Made by a program: the position numbers and the translations under genes
From: Thiobacillus sp.
GTDB lineage: Bacteria; Pseudomonadota; Gammaproteobacteria; Burkholderiales; Thiobacillaceae
Direction: 5' to 3'
Assembly (NCBI GenBank): GCA_011391285.1
Contig: JAABQU010000255.1
Coordinates: forward strand, 28,538-92,537
Length of the DNA stretch: 64,000 bases
Notes under the pieces: model-generated
Databases searched by the model: none
What the model was told of the DNA's origin: nothing
Seen by the model: only the letters and a program-made list of their open reading frames with translations
In this document: positions 19,355-28,221 of the stretch, in pieces
Numbering within the stretch: position 1 is the first letter of the stretch
Layout: each line of letters starts with the position of its first letter

Positions 19355-20005
19355 TTACCGCTGGGTGGTCGTCAAGACCTTGAATCGCGCTTTGTCAGCA
19401 GCATACTTGTCGCGCACGTTCTGCATGGCTTCCTCGTTGTTCAGAATGGTGCGCTTCAACTCGAGACTTTCACGGGTGGCCTGATCCAGCTGCTCGGTGA
19501 GGCCTGGGCCCACCTGTTTCCCGGCATTCTCGATCGCGGCGATACGGGCTTTCAGATCGGAGATCGTGGCCTTCACCGCCTCGGCGCGAATTTCCGCCCC
19601 CCTGATCGCCAGCTTGTGATGTTCAAGCGCACGGTCGCGCGCCAGGTCGATTTCCGCTTCGTTCGTATAGGTCTGGGTCAACGCCCGATCGAGCTGCGCC
19701 TGCTTCTGCCGCTCCATCTGTACCTGCTTCTCCGCTTCGAGGCGCTCGGCCTCAGCCCGGCGCTCGGCCTCGGATTGCGTGCGCTTGATCACCACTCCCT
19801 GCTTGCTCATCTCGGCGCCGCCACTTTTCTGGAAGGTCGTTGGCGGCGTATCGCTGTAGTGCACGCGGCCGTTGCCGTCGACCCAGCGGTACATCTGCGC
19901 CTGTGCCGTGCCCGCCGCCACCAGCAGCGCGGCCGCCAACCCGCTAAACGCCATACCTTTCACGGTAAGCGGCCACAGCCTGCAATTCTTGTTGTCTCTT
20001 TGCAT
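19355..20005 (-). CDS. Secreted DUF4124 coiled-coil protein
   Basis: After a signal peptide ending at AQA the mature protein starts with a DUF4124 domain ([18 protein letters not shown]), a short envelope-associated module. A long charged coiled coil follows ([17 protein letters not shown]). The gene overlaps the 3' end of pyrE. I chose the ATG at 20005, which has GGA six bases upstream and supplies a positively charged n-region; an ATG at 19954 would leave no positive charge before the hydrophobic core. No specific function is known. Confidence 0.78.
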   Translation of the reverse strand: MQRDNKNCRLWPLTVKGMAFSGLAAALLVAAGTAQAQMYRWVDGNGRVHYSDTPPTTFQKSGGAEMSKQGVVIKRTQSEAERRAEAERLEAEKQVQMERQKQAQLDRALTQTYTNEAEIDLARDRALEHHKLAIRGAEIRAEAVKATISDLKARIAAIENAGKQVGPGLTEQLDQATRESLELKRTILNNEEAMQNVRDKYAADKARFKVLTTTQR

Positions 20006-20582
20006 CGCGTTCCAAAAATCCCACCAGATTATCCAAGGTGACCACCGCCACCACTGGAATGCCATATTGCTCACGTACTTCCTGCACCGCAGACTTTTCG
20101 CCCGTGCCGCGCTCCATCCGGTCCAGCGCGATCACCACCCCCGCCGGCTCGGCACCCGCGCCGCGGATCAGCTCCACCGACTCGCGCACCGAGGTGCCGG
20201 CGGAAATCACGTCGTCGACGATCAGCACGCGGCCCGCGAGCGCCGCGCCGACCACCGTGCCGCCCTCGCCGTGATCCTTGGCTTCCTTGCGGTTGTAGGC
20301 GTACGGCACGTTCCTGCCCATGCCCGCCAGCGCAATCGCAATGCTTGCCGCCAGCGGAATCCCCTTGTAAGCCGGCCCGAACAGTACGTCGAAGGCGATG
20401 CCCGAGTCGAGGATGGCTTTCGCGTAAAATTCGCCCAGCCGTTTCAGCTTGTCGCCGTCGTTGAACAGCCCCGCATTAAAAAAGTAGGGGCTCATGCGCC
20501 CCGCCTTGGTCTTGAACTCGCCAAAACACAGCACCTTCGAGACAATGGCGAATTCCACAAACTCGGCTTTGTAATCGGACAT
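19944..20582 (-). CDS. pyrE: Orotate phosphoribosyltransferase
   Basis: PyrE transfers ribose phosphate from PRPP to orotate in pyrimidine synthesis. The PRPP loop [21 protein letters not shown] and the [10 protein letters not shown] stretch are clear, and the N-terminal [22 protein letters not shown] is the usual PyrE start. The ATG at 20582 gives 212 residues. It is divergent from the exonuclease III gene with only 28 bases between the two start codons, and overlaps the DUF4124 gene downstream. Confidence 0.97.
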   Translation of the reverse strand: MSDYKAEFVEFAIVSKVLCFGEFKTKAGRMSPYFFNAGLFNDGDKLKRLGEFYAKAILDSGIAFDVLFGPAYKGIPLAASIAIALAGMGRNVPYAYNRKEAKDHGEGGTVVGAALAGRVLIVDDVISAGTSVRESVELIRGAGAEPAGVVIALDRMERGTGEKSAVQEVREQYGIPVVAVVTLDNLVGFLERDAKRQQELQAVAAYRERYGV

Positions 20583-20610
20583 TTTTCGGGATTTCTTGAA
20601 TAAAAACGCA

Positions 20611-21390
20611 ATGCGAATTATATCGGCCAACCTCAACGGCATCCGCTCCGCTGCCACCAAGGGATTTTTCGACTGGCTGCCCACACAGGGCGCCGACGTC
20701 GTCTGCGTGCAGGAACTCAAGGCGCAGGCCGCCGACCTCAAGCCCGAATTCATCCGGTGCGACGGCCTGACCGGCGCCTTCCACTACGCCGATAAAAAAG
20801 GCTACAGCGGCGTCGGCGTCTACACCCGCCAGGCGCCGCAGCAGATCATCGAGGGCCTCGGCGTCCCGGAGTTCGATGCCGAAGGCCGCTACATCGAGGC
20901 GGACTACGGCCATCTCGCCGTCATCTCGCTCTACCAGCCCTCCGGATCAAGCTCCGAAGAACGCCAGCAGGCCAAATTTCGCTTCATGGACGTCTTCTTC
21001 CCCCACCTCCAGGCGCTGATCAAGTCCGGCCGCGAAATCGTCATCTGCGGCGACTGGAACATCGCCCACCAGGAAATCGACCTCAAGAACTGGAAATCCA
21101 ACCAGAAGAACTCTGGCTTCCTGCCCGAGGAGCGCGCCTGGATGACGCGGCTGTTCGACGAACTCGGCTGGGTCGACGTCTACCGCAGCCTCTATCCCGA
21201 ACACACCGGCGAGGCCTACACCTGGTGGAGCAACCGCGGCCAGGCCTGGGCCAAGAATGTCGGCTGGCGCATCGACTATCAGATCGCCACGCCGGGCATC
21301 GCAAAGACCGCCCGATCCGCCAGCGTCTACAAGGACCAGCGCTTTTCCGACCACGCGCCGCTGATTGTGGATTACGACTACACTCCGTAG
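20611..21390 (+). CDS. xth: Exodeoxyribonuclease III (AP endonuclease)
   Basis: The 259-residue protein belongs to the exonuclease III/AP endonuclease family that repairs abasic sites. The metal and catalytic residues lie in [31 protein letters not shown] and [10 protein letters not shown]. The ATG at 20611 is preferred; a TTG at 20596 would add five residues. The pyrE-xth divergent pair is common in betaproteobacteria. The IIG restriction gene starts 2 bases after its stop, so it may be read through from here. Confidence 0.95.
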   Translation: MRIISANLNGIRSAATKGFFDWLPTQGADVVCVQELKAQAADLKPEFIRCDGLTGAFHYADKKGYSGVGVYTRQAPQQIIEGLGVPEFDAEGRYIEADYGHLAVISLYQPSGSSSEERQQAKFRFMDVFFPHLQALIKSGREIVICGDWNIAHQEIDLKNWKSNQKNSGFLPEERAWMTRLFDELGWVDVYRSLYPEHTGEAYTWWSNRGQAWAKNVGWRIDYQIATPGIAKTARSASVYKDQRFSDHAPLIVDYDYTP

Positions 21391-21392
21391 CC

Positions 21393-24185
21393 ATGCCGCT
21401 TTCCTGGAACGAGATCAAATCCCGCGCGTTATCGTTCTCGCGCGAATGGGCCGACGCTGCCAACGAAGACAGCGAGGCCAAGCCGTTCTGGATCGCCTTC
21501 TTCGAAATCTTCGGCATCACCAACAAGCGCGTCGCCACCTTCGAGCACGCGGTCAAGAAATTCGGCGGCGACCAAGGCTATGTCGACCTGTTCTGGCCCG
21601 GCGTGTTGCTGGTCGAGCAGAAGTCGCGTGGCAAGAATCTCGACCGTGCCTTCAATCAGGCGCTGGACTACTTCCCCGGCATCAAGGAACGCGACCTGCC
21701 GCGCCACATCGTCGTGTGCGACTTCGCCCGCTTCCGCCTCCACGACCTGGAGACCGGCGACACCCGCGAATTCGCGCTGAGGGACCTGCACAAGCACATC
21801 CGCCACTTCGGCTTCATCGCCGGCTATGAAACGCAGGAAATCAAGCCGCAAAACCCGGTCAACATCCAGGCCGCCGAACGCATGGGTCGGCTGCACGATG
21901 CGCTGAAGGCCGCCGGGTTCGGGGGGCATGCGCTCGAAGTGCTGCTGGTGCGCCTGCTGTTCTGCCTGTTCGCCGACGACACCGGCATCTTCCAGCCCGC
22001 CCAGGCGCTGCGTACCTATATAGAAGAACGCACCCGCGACGACGGTTCCGACCTCGGCCCGCTGCTTGCACAACTGTTCCAGGTGTTGAACACCCCGGAA
22101 GCCAGGCGCGGCAAGGTGCTGGACGATCAACTCGCCGCCTTCCCCTATATCAACGGCAAGCTGTTCGAAGAAGCCATCCCTATCGCTGATTTCGATTCAG
22201 CCATGCGCGAGGCGCTGCTCGATGCCTGCGCGCTCGACTGGGCGGCGATTTCGCCGGCCATCTTCGGCGCGCTGTTCCAGAGCATCATGGACAGGCAGGC
22301 GCGCCGTAATCTCGGCGCGCACTACACCAGCGAGGAGAACATCCTCAAGCTCATCAAGCCACTGTTTCTCGACGCCCTGTGGGCCGAGTTCGACAAGGTC
22401 AAGCGGCACAGCAACAAGCTGTTCGAGTTCCACCAGAAACTGCGCGGGCTCACCTTCTTCGACCCCGCCTGCGGCTGCGGCAACTTCCTCGTCATCGCCT
22501 ACCGCGAACTGCGCCTGCTGGAACTGGAAATCCTGCGCGCCTCGCTCGTGCTGGAGCGCGAGTTCAAGCAGTCGCTGATCGACATCTTCCAACTGCTCTC
22601 AATCGATGTCGACCAGTTCCACGGCATCGAGATCGAGGAATTCCCCGCGCAGATCGCCCAGGTTGCGCTATGGCTGGTCGACCACCAGATGAACCTCAAG
22701 GTGAGCGAGGAATTCGGCATGTATTTCGCCCGCATTCCGTTGACGACCAGCCCGCACATCGTCCACGGCAACGCACTCACCTTGGACTGGAGCAGCGTGC
22801 TGCCGGCGGAGCGGGCGAGCTATGTGATGGGGAATCCGCCGTTTGTGGGCGCAATGGTGATGAATGATGGCCAGAGAGATGACATGGCCACAGTGTTTAC
22901 CAATCTTAAAGGCTATGGCGTTCTAGACTACGTCAGTTGCTGGTACTGGAAAGCAGCCAACTACATGCAGGGTAACGCAGTGCAGTGCGCATTTGTCTCA
23001 ACCAACTCCATTACCCAAGGCGAACAGGTTGGATTGTTGTGGGCGCCCCTGATGCAGCAATTTGGACTTCACATTACTTTTGCCCATAGAACTTTTCGCT
23101 GGTCAAACGAAGCTCGTGGCATCGCTGCCGTGCACTGCGTAATAGTGGGATTCGCACACGAGGCTCTTCCTAAACGCCGTTTGTTCGAATACGACGATGT
23201 CAACAGCGAACCACACGAGGTAGTTGCAGACAACATCAACGCCTATCTCGTCGACGCGCCAAATGTTTTTTTGGCGAACCGAGATGTGCCGATCTGTGCG
23301 GTTCCCCGCATGCGCTTCGGAAGCATGCCGCGCGACGGCGGGCATCTGGTTCTCGAACAGTCCGAGCGTGACGAGTTGCAACGTCTTGAACCTGATGCCA
23401 CGCGTTGGATTCGCTCATACGTAGGCGCCCAGGAATTCATCAACGGCAAGTGGAGATTCTGTCTATGGTTGCCAGGGGCTTCGCCGTCTGATTTGCGAGC
23501 ACTGCCGCATGTCATGCAACGCATTGAGGCGGTGCGAAAGTTTCGGCTAGCGAGTAAAGCCGCTTCGACACGACGTTTCGCGGCTACGCCAACGCTTTTC
23601 TGCCAAATTGCGCAACCCGAAAGCGACTATCTCCTTATGCCCGGGGTTTCCTCTGAACGCCGTACATTTATTCCCGTTGGGTTCATGAACCCAGAGGTCA
23701 TAGCGAGCAACCTGGTGTTTGTAATACCTGACGCCAAGCTATTTCACTTCGGTGTATTGGTGTCGACAATGCACAACGCTTGGGCACGCTATACATGTGG
23801 GCGGCTAAAAAGCGATTTCCGCTACTCGAAAGATATCGTCTACAACAACTTCCCATGGCCAGACGTCCCCGACGATAAGCCCCGGCAGGCCATCGAAGGC
23901 GCCGCGCAGGTCGTGCTCGACGCCCGCGCCGCTTTCCCCGGCGCCTCGCTAGCCGACCTCTACGACCCGCTGACCATGCCGCCCACGCTGCTGAAAGCGC
24001 ACCAGAAGCTCGACGCCGCGGTGGACAAGGCCTACGGCAAAACCAGCTTCAAGTCCGACGCCGAGCGGGTGGCGTTCCTGTTCCAGCGCTATCAGGCGCT
24101 GACGTCGCTGCTGCCTCAGGCGCCGGTGAAAAAGCGCACTAGCAAGGCAAAAACGCTCCGGGAAGAAAGCACGATTGCCCCATGA
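21393..24185 (+). CDS. MmeI-like type IIG restriction-modification enzyme
   Basis: This 930-residue protein combines cutting and methylation in one chain. An N-terminal nuclease has D65-X9-E75-X-K77, the same spacing as in the MmeI family. A helical spacer follows, then an adenine methyltransferase domain with motif I FFDPACGCGNFL (around 356) and motif IV NPPF (481), a target-recognition domain and a C-terminal domain. Bases 22850-23870, covering the recognition region, are near 50% GC in sampled lines against about 68% before it, which suggests exchange of the specificity domain. It starts 2 bases after xth and overlaps the DUF3800 gene by ATGA. Confidence 0.9.
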   Translation: MPLSWNEIKSRALSFSREWADAANEDSEAKPFWIAFFEIFGITNKRVATFEHAVKKFGGDQGYVDLFWPGVLLVEQKSRGKNLDRAFNQALDYFPGIKERDLPRHIVVCDFARFRLHDLETGDTREFALRDLHKHIRHFGFIAGYETQEIKPQNPVNIQAAERMGRLHDALKAAGFGGHALEVLLVRLLFCLFADDTGIFQPAQALRTYIEERTRDDGSDLGPLLAQLFQVLNTPEARRGKVLDDQLAAFPYINGKLFEEAIPIADFDSAMREALLDACALDWAAISPAIFGALFQSIMDRQARRNLGAHYTSEENILKLIKPLFLDALWAEFDKVKRHSNKLFEFHQKLRGLTFFDPACGCGNFLVIAYRELRLLELEILRASLVLEREFKQSLIDIFQLLSIDVDQFHGIEIEEFPAQIAQVALWLVDHQMNLKVSEEFGMYFARIPLTTSPHIVHGNALTLDWSSVLPAERASYVMGNPPFVGAMVMNDGQRDDMATVFTNLKGYGVLDYVSCWYWKAANYMQGNAVQCAFVSTNSITQGEQVGLLWAPLMQQFGLHITFAHRTFRWSNEARGIAAVHCVIVGFAHEALPKRRLFEYDDVNSEPHEVVADNINAYLVDAPNVFLANRDVPICAVPRMRFGSMPRDGGHLVLEQSERDELQRLEPDATRWIRSYVGAQEFINGKWRFCLWLPGASPSDLRALPHVMQRIEAVRKFRLASKAASTRRFAATPTLFCQIAQPESDYLLMPGVSSERRTFIPVGFMNPEVIASNLVFVIPDAKLFHFGVLVSTMHNAWARYTCGRLKSDFRYSKDIVYNNFPWPDVPDDKPRQAIEGAAQVVLDARAAFPGASLADLYDPLTMPPTLLKAHQKLDAAVDKAYGKTSFKSDAERVAFLFQRYQALTSLLPQAPVKKRTSKAKTLREESTIAP

Positions 24186-24922
24186 AGACGCCCTTCAGCG
24201 ACTACATCGTCTATGTGGACGAGAGCGGCGACCACAGCCTGGAATCGATCAACCCGGAATATCCGTTATTCGTGCTGTCGTTTTGCATTTTCCACAAAGA
24301 TGCCTATGCGAGCACCATGACACCCGCGGTACGCAAGCTGAAATTCGAAACCTTCGGCCACGACATGGTTGTGCTGCATGAGATCGACATCCGCAAGAAA
24401 AAGGGTGCGTTCGCCAAGCTGGGAAAGGAAGCACGCGAAGCTTTTTTGAACAGGTTGACCGACATCATCCAGGCGGAAGATTTCAAACTGGTTGCCGTGG
24501 TGATCGACAAGAACAAGCTAAAGGCCCGCTACTCGAATCCCGGCCATCCCTACCACCTGGCCATGGAGTTTGGCCTGGAACGTATCTATCGCTACCTGCA
24601 GAGCATGGGCCAGGATGACAGGCTCACTCACTTGGTCTGCGAAGCGCGTGGCGCGAAGGAAGATGCGGAACTAGAACTCGAATTTCGCCGGATTCGGGAC
24701 GGCAGCAATTACTTCCACAAGCCCTTGCCCTTCGAGTTGATGATTGCGGACAAGAAAACCAATTCGGAAGGGATGCAGCTTGCCGATCTGACAGCACGCC
24801 CCATCGGGTTATCCGTATTGCGCCCGGATCAGGAAAACCGGGCCTTGGCTGTACTGGAGAAAAAGTTTTGCCGTGGAGAAACGGGTAGAAAGGACGGGGT
24901 TGGATTGAAAATCTTCCCCTAG
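24182..24922 (+). CDS. DUF3800 domain protein
   Basis: The 246-residue protein has the DUF3800 hallmarks: YVDESGDHS near the N-terminus, acidic residues through the middle, and MQLADLTARPIG near the C-terminus. The fold is thought to be RNase H-like with conserved acidic residues, which would make it a candidate nuclease, and members are often found in defence or mobile contexts. Its start overlaps the stop of the type IIG enzyme, so the two are made together. It may be an accessory nuclease or toxin-like partner; this is inference. Confidence 0.82.
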   Translation: MKTPFSDYIVYVDESGDHSLESINPEYPLFVLSFCIFHKDAYASTMTPAVRKLKFETFGHDMVVLHEIDIRKKKGAFAKLGKEAREAFLNRLTDIIQAEDFKLVAVVIDKNKLKARYSNPGHPYHLAMEFGLERIYRYLQSMGQDDRLTHLVCEARGAKEDAELELEFRRIRDGSNYFHKPLPFELMIADKKTNSEGMQLADLTARPIGLSVLRPDQENRALAVLEKKFCRGETGRKDGVGLKIFP

Positions 24923-24938
24923 AAAGCAGAAGGGCCTC

Positions 24939-24978
24939 CGGGTAGTCCCAGAAGCCCAGCGCCGATCGGGTAGTCCCA
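24939..24978. repeat. Direct repeat behind the restriction unit
   Basis: CGGGTAGTCCCA occurs at 24939-24950 and again at 24967-24978, 28 bases apart, in the 108-base gap between the DUF3800 gene and ampG. It may be a trace of the insertion that brought the restriction genes or a regulatory repeat. The rest of the gap is AT-rich (TTGTTTACTTAAAG) and may hold the ampG promoter. Confidence 0.5.
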
Positions 24979-25030
24979 ATCCACTTGCAGCCAATATAAA
25001 CAACTTGTTTACTTAAAGTCAAACAAACTT

Positions 25031-26401
25031 ATGCCCCCCCTTACTACAAGTCACCCCTGGCTTGCCGCCCTTGCGGTCTACACCCACCCGCGCGTCGTCG
25101 GCATGCTGTTCCTCGGCTTTTCGGCCGGGCTGCCGCTGCTGCTGGTGCTGGGCACGCTGTCGTTCTGGCTGTCGGAGGCGGGCATCGCGCGGGCGACGAT
25201 CGGGCATCTCTCCTGGGTGGGGCTGGCGTATGGCTTCAAGTTCCTGTGGTCGCCGCTGGTGGACCGGCTGCCGCTGCCTTTCCTGACCGCACGGCTGGGC
25301 AAGCGGCGAGCATGGCTGCTGCTGTCGCAGGTCTGCATCGCGCTGGCGCTGCTGGGGATGGCGAACACCGACCCGGTGCTGAATCTCACGCACATGGTGT
25401 TCTTCGCCTTGGCGGTGGCATTTGCCTCGGCGACGCAGGACATCGCCCTCGACGCCTACCGCATCGAAGCTGTGGAAATCGAGAAGCAGGGTGCGATGGC
25501 GGCGACCTACCAGGCTGGCTACCGCATCGCGATGATCACCGCCGGCGCGGGCGCGCTGTGGATCGCGGCGGCCTTCGACCCCAGCGAAGCGACCTACGAC
25601 TTCCGCCCCTGGCAGGTGGCCTACACGGTGATGGCGGCGCTGATGGCGGTCGGCATCCTCACCACGCTGACCATCCGCGAGCCGGAAAAGAAGATTTCCC
25701 TCACCACCACCGAGCGCGAGGCTCACACGCGGGAACGCTTTGCCGCAGCCGGTCTCACGGGCTGGCTGCTGACCGCCACGGCATGGTTCCACAGCGCGGT
25801 GCTGGCGCCCTTCATCGATTTCATCCAGCGCTACAAGTGGCAGGCCGTGCTGATGCTGGCGCTGATTGCAGTCTACCGCATCTCCGACGTGGTGATGGGA
25901 GTGATGAGCAATCCCTTCTACCAGGAAATGGGCTTCACCAAGGACGAAGTCGCGACCGTGTCCAAGGTGTACGGCGTGGTCATGACCATAATCGGCGCCG
26001 GCCTTGGCGGCCTGCTGGTGATGCGCATGGGGGTGATGCGCACCCTGTTTCTCGGCGCGGTGCTGTCGGCGGTGACCAACCTGCTGTTCGTCTGGCTGGC
26101 CGGGCGCGGCCACGACGTCGGCGCGCTGGTGTTCACCGTATCTGCCGACAACCTCTCCGCCGGCATCGCCTCCAGCGCCTTCGTCGCCTATCTCTCGAGC
26201 CTGGTCAACCAGGCGTATTCGGCCACGCAGTACGCGCTGTTCACCTCGGTGATGCTGCTATTGCCCAAGTTCATCGCCGGCTTTTCCGGCGAGTTCGTTG
26301 ATGCGTTCGGCTGGGCGAATTTCTTTACCGGCACCGCGCTGATCGGGATTCCCGTGCTGCTACTGGTGTGGCTCGTATCCCGAAACCACAAGCAAGCATG
26401 A
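25031..26401 (+). CDS. ampG: AmpG-like muropeptide permease
   Basis: This 456-residue major-facilitator protein has 12-14 membrane segments. The N-terminal GMLFLGFSAGLPLLLVLGTLSFWLSEAGI (in part), GYAFGFKF-like WVGLAYGFKFLWSPL and FASATQDIALDAYRIE stretches are typical of AmpG, which imports anhydromuropeptides for cell-wall recycling. This fits the wall-synthesis genes in the window but it lies in a separate transcription unit. Its stop overlaps the next gene (ATGA). Confidence 0.88.
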   Translation: MPPLTTSHPWLAALAVYTHPRVVGMLFLGFSAGLPLLLVLGTLSFWLSEAGIARATIGHLSWVGLAYGFKFLWSPLVDRLPLPFLTARLGKRRAWLLLSQVCIALALLGMANTDPVLNLTHMVFFALAVAFASATQDIALDAYRIEAVEIEKQGAMAATYQAGYRIAMITAGAGALWIAAAFDPSEATYDFRPWQVAYTVMAALMAVGILTTLTIREPEKKISLTTTEREAHTRERFAAAGLTGWLLTATAWFHSAVLAPFIDFIQRYKWQAVLMLALIAVYRISDVVMGVMSNPFYQEMGFTKDEVATVSKVYGVVMTIIGAGLGGLLVMRMGVMRTLFLGAVLSAVTNLLFVWLAGRGHDVGALVFTVSADNLSAGIASSAFVAYLSSLVNQAYSATQYALFTSVMLLLPKFIAGFSGEFVDAFGWANFFTGTALIGIPVLLLVWLVSRNHKQA

Positions 26402-27078
26402 TCGAATTTTCCCTGCTCACCGCCCTGCTCGCCGGTTTGCTCGGTGGCGTGCATTGCGTCGGCATGTGCGGCGGCATCGTTGCGGCGCTTTCCTTCCGTG
26501 CCGACGGGACGCATCCTCCGTTCAGGATGCACCTGGCCTACAACCTGGGGCGGGTGGGTTCGTATGTGCTGTTCGGCGCGCTGGCGGGCGCGCTTGGCGC
26601 CTCGCTCAAGCTGGCAGAGTTCATGCCGGTGCAGACGCTGCTCTATGTCCTGGCGCAGGTCGTGATGATCCTGCTCGGCCTCTACCTGGCCGGGTTCAAC
26701 CAGTGGGTGCTGGTGTTCGAGCGCGCCGGCGGTGCCTTGTGGCGCAAGGTGAAGCCGCTGTTCCAGAAACTGTTGCCGGTGAAGTCCCTGCCACAGGCAG
26801 TGCTGGCCGGCATGGCGTGGGGCTGGCTGCCGTGCGGGCTGGTGTATTCGGTGCTGGTGTCCGCTGTTGCGGCAGGCAGCGCCACCTCGGGCGCCGCACT
26901 GATGCTGGCGTTCGGCGTCGGCACTCTGCCCAACCTATTGGGAATGGGCCTGTTCGCACGGCAGATCCAGCCTTTCATGCAGCAGCTGTGGGTGCGCCGC
27001 ACAGCGGGGCTGACGGTGGCGGGCTTCGGCGTATGGGGGCTGATGACGCTGGCGTATTCGGCCTTTTCGAAGGTGTGA
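26398..27078 (+). CDS. SafE/UreH-type membrane protein (COG2836-like)
   Basis: The 226-residue protein has six predicted membrane segments and two metal- or thiol-like motifs: GGVHCVGMCGGI at the N-terminus and WGWLPCGLVYS in the second half. These mark the sulfite exporter TauE/SafE-like family that includes proteins found beside copper oxidases and cytochrome assembly genes. A role in metal or reductant transport across the inner membrane is possible. It is coupled to ampG through ATGA. Function not established. Confidence 0.78.
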   Translation: MIEFSLLTALLAGLLGGVHCVGMCGGIVAALSFRADGTHPPFRMHLAYNLGRVGSYVLFGALAGALGASLKLAEFMPVQTLLYVLAQVVMILLGLYLAGFNQWVLVFERAGGALWRKVKPLFQKLLPVKSLPQAVLAGMAWGWLPCGLVYSVLVSAVAAGSATSGAALMLAFGVGTLPNLLGMGLFARQIQPFMQQLWVRRTAGLTVAGFGVWGLMTLAYSAFSKV

Positions 27079-27106
27079 ATCCAGGCCCCGTCAATCCCGC
27101 ATGAAA

Positions 27107-27132
27107 AAGCAGCCCCGGATCCGGGGCTGCTT
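27107..27132. terminator. Bidirectional intrinsic terminator
   Basis: A perfect 26-base palindrome has arms AAGCAGCCCCGG and CCGGGGCTGCTT around a central AT. On the minus strand it is followed by TTTTT, making a strong terminator for the 27143-27571 gene. On the plus strand it may also stop transcription from ampG, although the T-run there is short. Confidence 0.8.
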
Positions 27133-27142
27133 GGGTTCGGGC

Positions 27143-27571
27143 CTACTTGTAGAACTTCTGGCTGAAGACGATCTCGCGCTTCGGTTCGCCGGCCGTTTCT
27201 ACGGTAGCGGTGAATCTCAGCGTGTCGGGCGGGGTGACCCGGAACTCGCCCAGATAGTAAATCGCGGAGCCCTCGTTGATCTCGCGCATGTCCACGTTCG
27301 ATAGTTGCTGGCTCAGATTGGTGGCATAGATCGAGATCTTGGCCGGCACCGGCGTCAGCACGCCAAGCTTGTTCGGCATCAGCACCGACATGGTGACCAG
27401 CCCGCGCGTCTTGCTGCGTTCGATCTTGTAGGCGCGCGCCACTTCAGGCAGCAGCTCGTCGGTAGTCAGGGCGTTGTAGTGGATTTCCAGCGTGCCGAAT
27501 TTCTGCGAAATTTCGGCGTGGGCGACAGCAGCGACGGAACACAGGAACAGGGCGGCAAGCAGGCGCTTCAT
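27143..27571 (-). CDS. DUF4426 periplasmic protein
   Basis: The 142-residue protein has a signal peptide (MKRLLAALFLCSVAAVAHA) and a DUF4426 domain, recognised by EISQKFGTLEIHYNAL and the C-terminal REIVFSQKFYK. The family is secreted and of unknown function, common in gamma- and betaproteobacteria. A good ribosome site (GAGAGA) precedes the ATG. It is the last gene of the minus-strand run that includes the lipid transporter, 47 bases after it. Confidence 0.82.
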   Translation of the reverse strand: MKRLLAALFLCSVAAVAHAEISQKFGTLEIHYNALTTDELLPEVARAYKIERSKTRGLVTMSVLMPNKLGVLTPVPAKISIYATNLSQQLSNVDMREINEGSAIYYLGEFRVTPPDTLRFTATVETAGEPKREIVFSQKFYK

Positions 27572-27618
27572 GATCTCTCTCCTCTTGTTGTGGGTGACGC
27601 CTTTTTGATTGTAGGCGC

Positions 27619-28221
27619 TTATTGCAGCGAGGCCAGCCAGGCCGTCAACTCGTCGAGCGCCTGGCTGACGGCCTGGCTGGACGCCTGAGCGGCACCGGCT
27701 GCGTCATAGGTCGCCAATGCCACCTGCTGTTCGAAGACCCGGCGCCCCAGCAGCCTGCGCTGTTTCAGGTCCACCAGTTCGGCGCGCAGCACCAGCCGTA
27801 CCTGTCCCGGCTGGCTGACGGCATCGTGATAGAACTCGATCAGTTCGGTGTCCAGCAGCATATCTCCGCGCACATAGCCGCCGGCGGCGCTGACATGCCA
27901 AGCGCCCTGGCGGTCGAGCCGGACCCGCATGAGTTCGGCGAAACGCTTGCCGGGGCGCTCGGTCCAGCGTGCAAACTGGTACTGGCCGCGCGTGCCGGGG
28001 CCGTTGCTGAAGATGAGTTGCTCGGTGTCGTAAAAGCTGCCGGTGGCCGTGTCGAGCACCAGCAGGGTGGGGGCCCCGGCGCGGACGGGCATGACCACAG
28101 TGGGGGGAGCGGGGTCGTTCAGAACGTAGTACACCACCGCGGGGGTCTCGCTGCGAGAACCCAAATTGACGCAGCCGGCCAACGCCAGACTTAATACAGC
28201 AAGGGTAAGGCCTCGTTTCAT
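27619..28221 (-). CDS. PqiC-like ABC transporter auxiliary lipoprotein
   Basis: The 200-residue protein has a lipoprotein signal with lipobox LAGC and matches the ABC-type transport auxiliary lipoproteins (PqiC/YmbA-like). Such proteins sit in the outer membrane and receive lipid from MCE tunnels. The start overlaps the end of the MCE gene by ATGA. The stretch YYVLNDPAPP near the N-terminus is typical. With the MCE protein, ATPase and permease it completes a four-part lipid transport system. Confidence 0.85.
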   Translation of the reverse strand: MKRGLTLAVLSLALAGCVNLGSRSETPAVVYYVLNDPAPPTVVMPVRAGAPTLLVLDTATGSFYDTEQLIFSNGPGTRGQYQFARWTERPGKRFAELMRVRLDRQGAWHVSAAGGYVRGDMLLDTELIEFYHDAVSQPGQVRLVLRAELVDLKQRRLLGRRVFEQQVALATYDAAGAAQASSQAVSQALDELTAWLASLQ

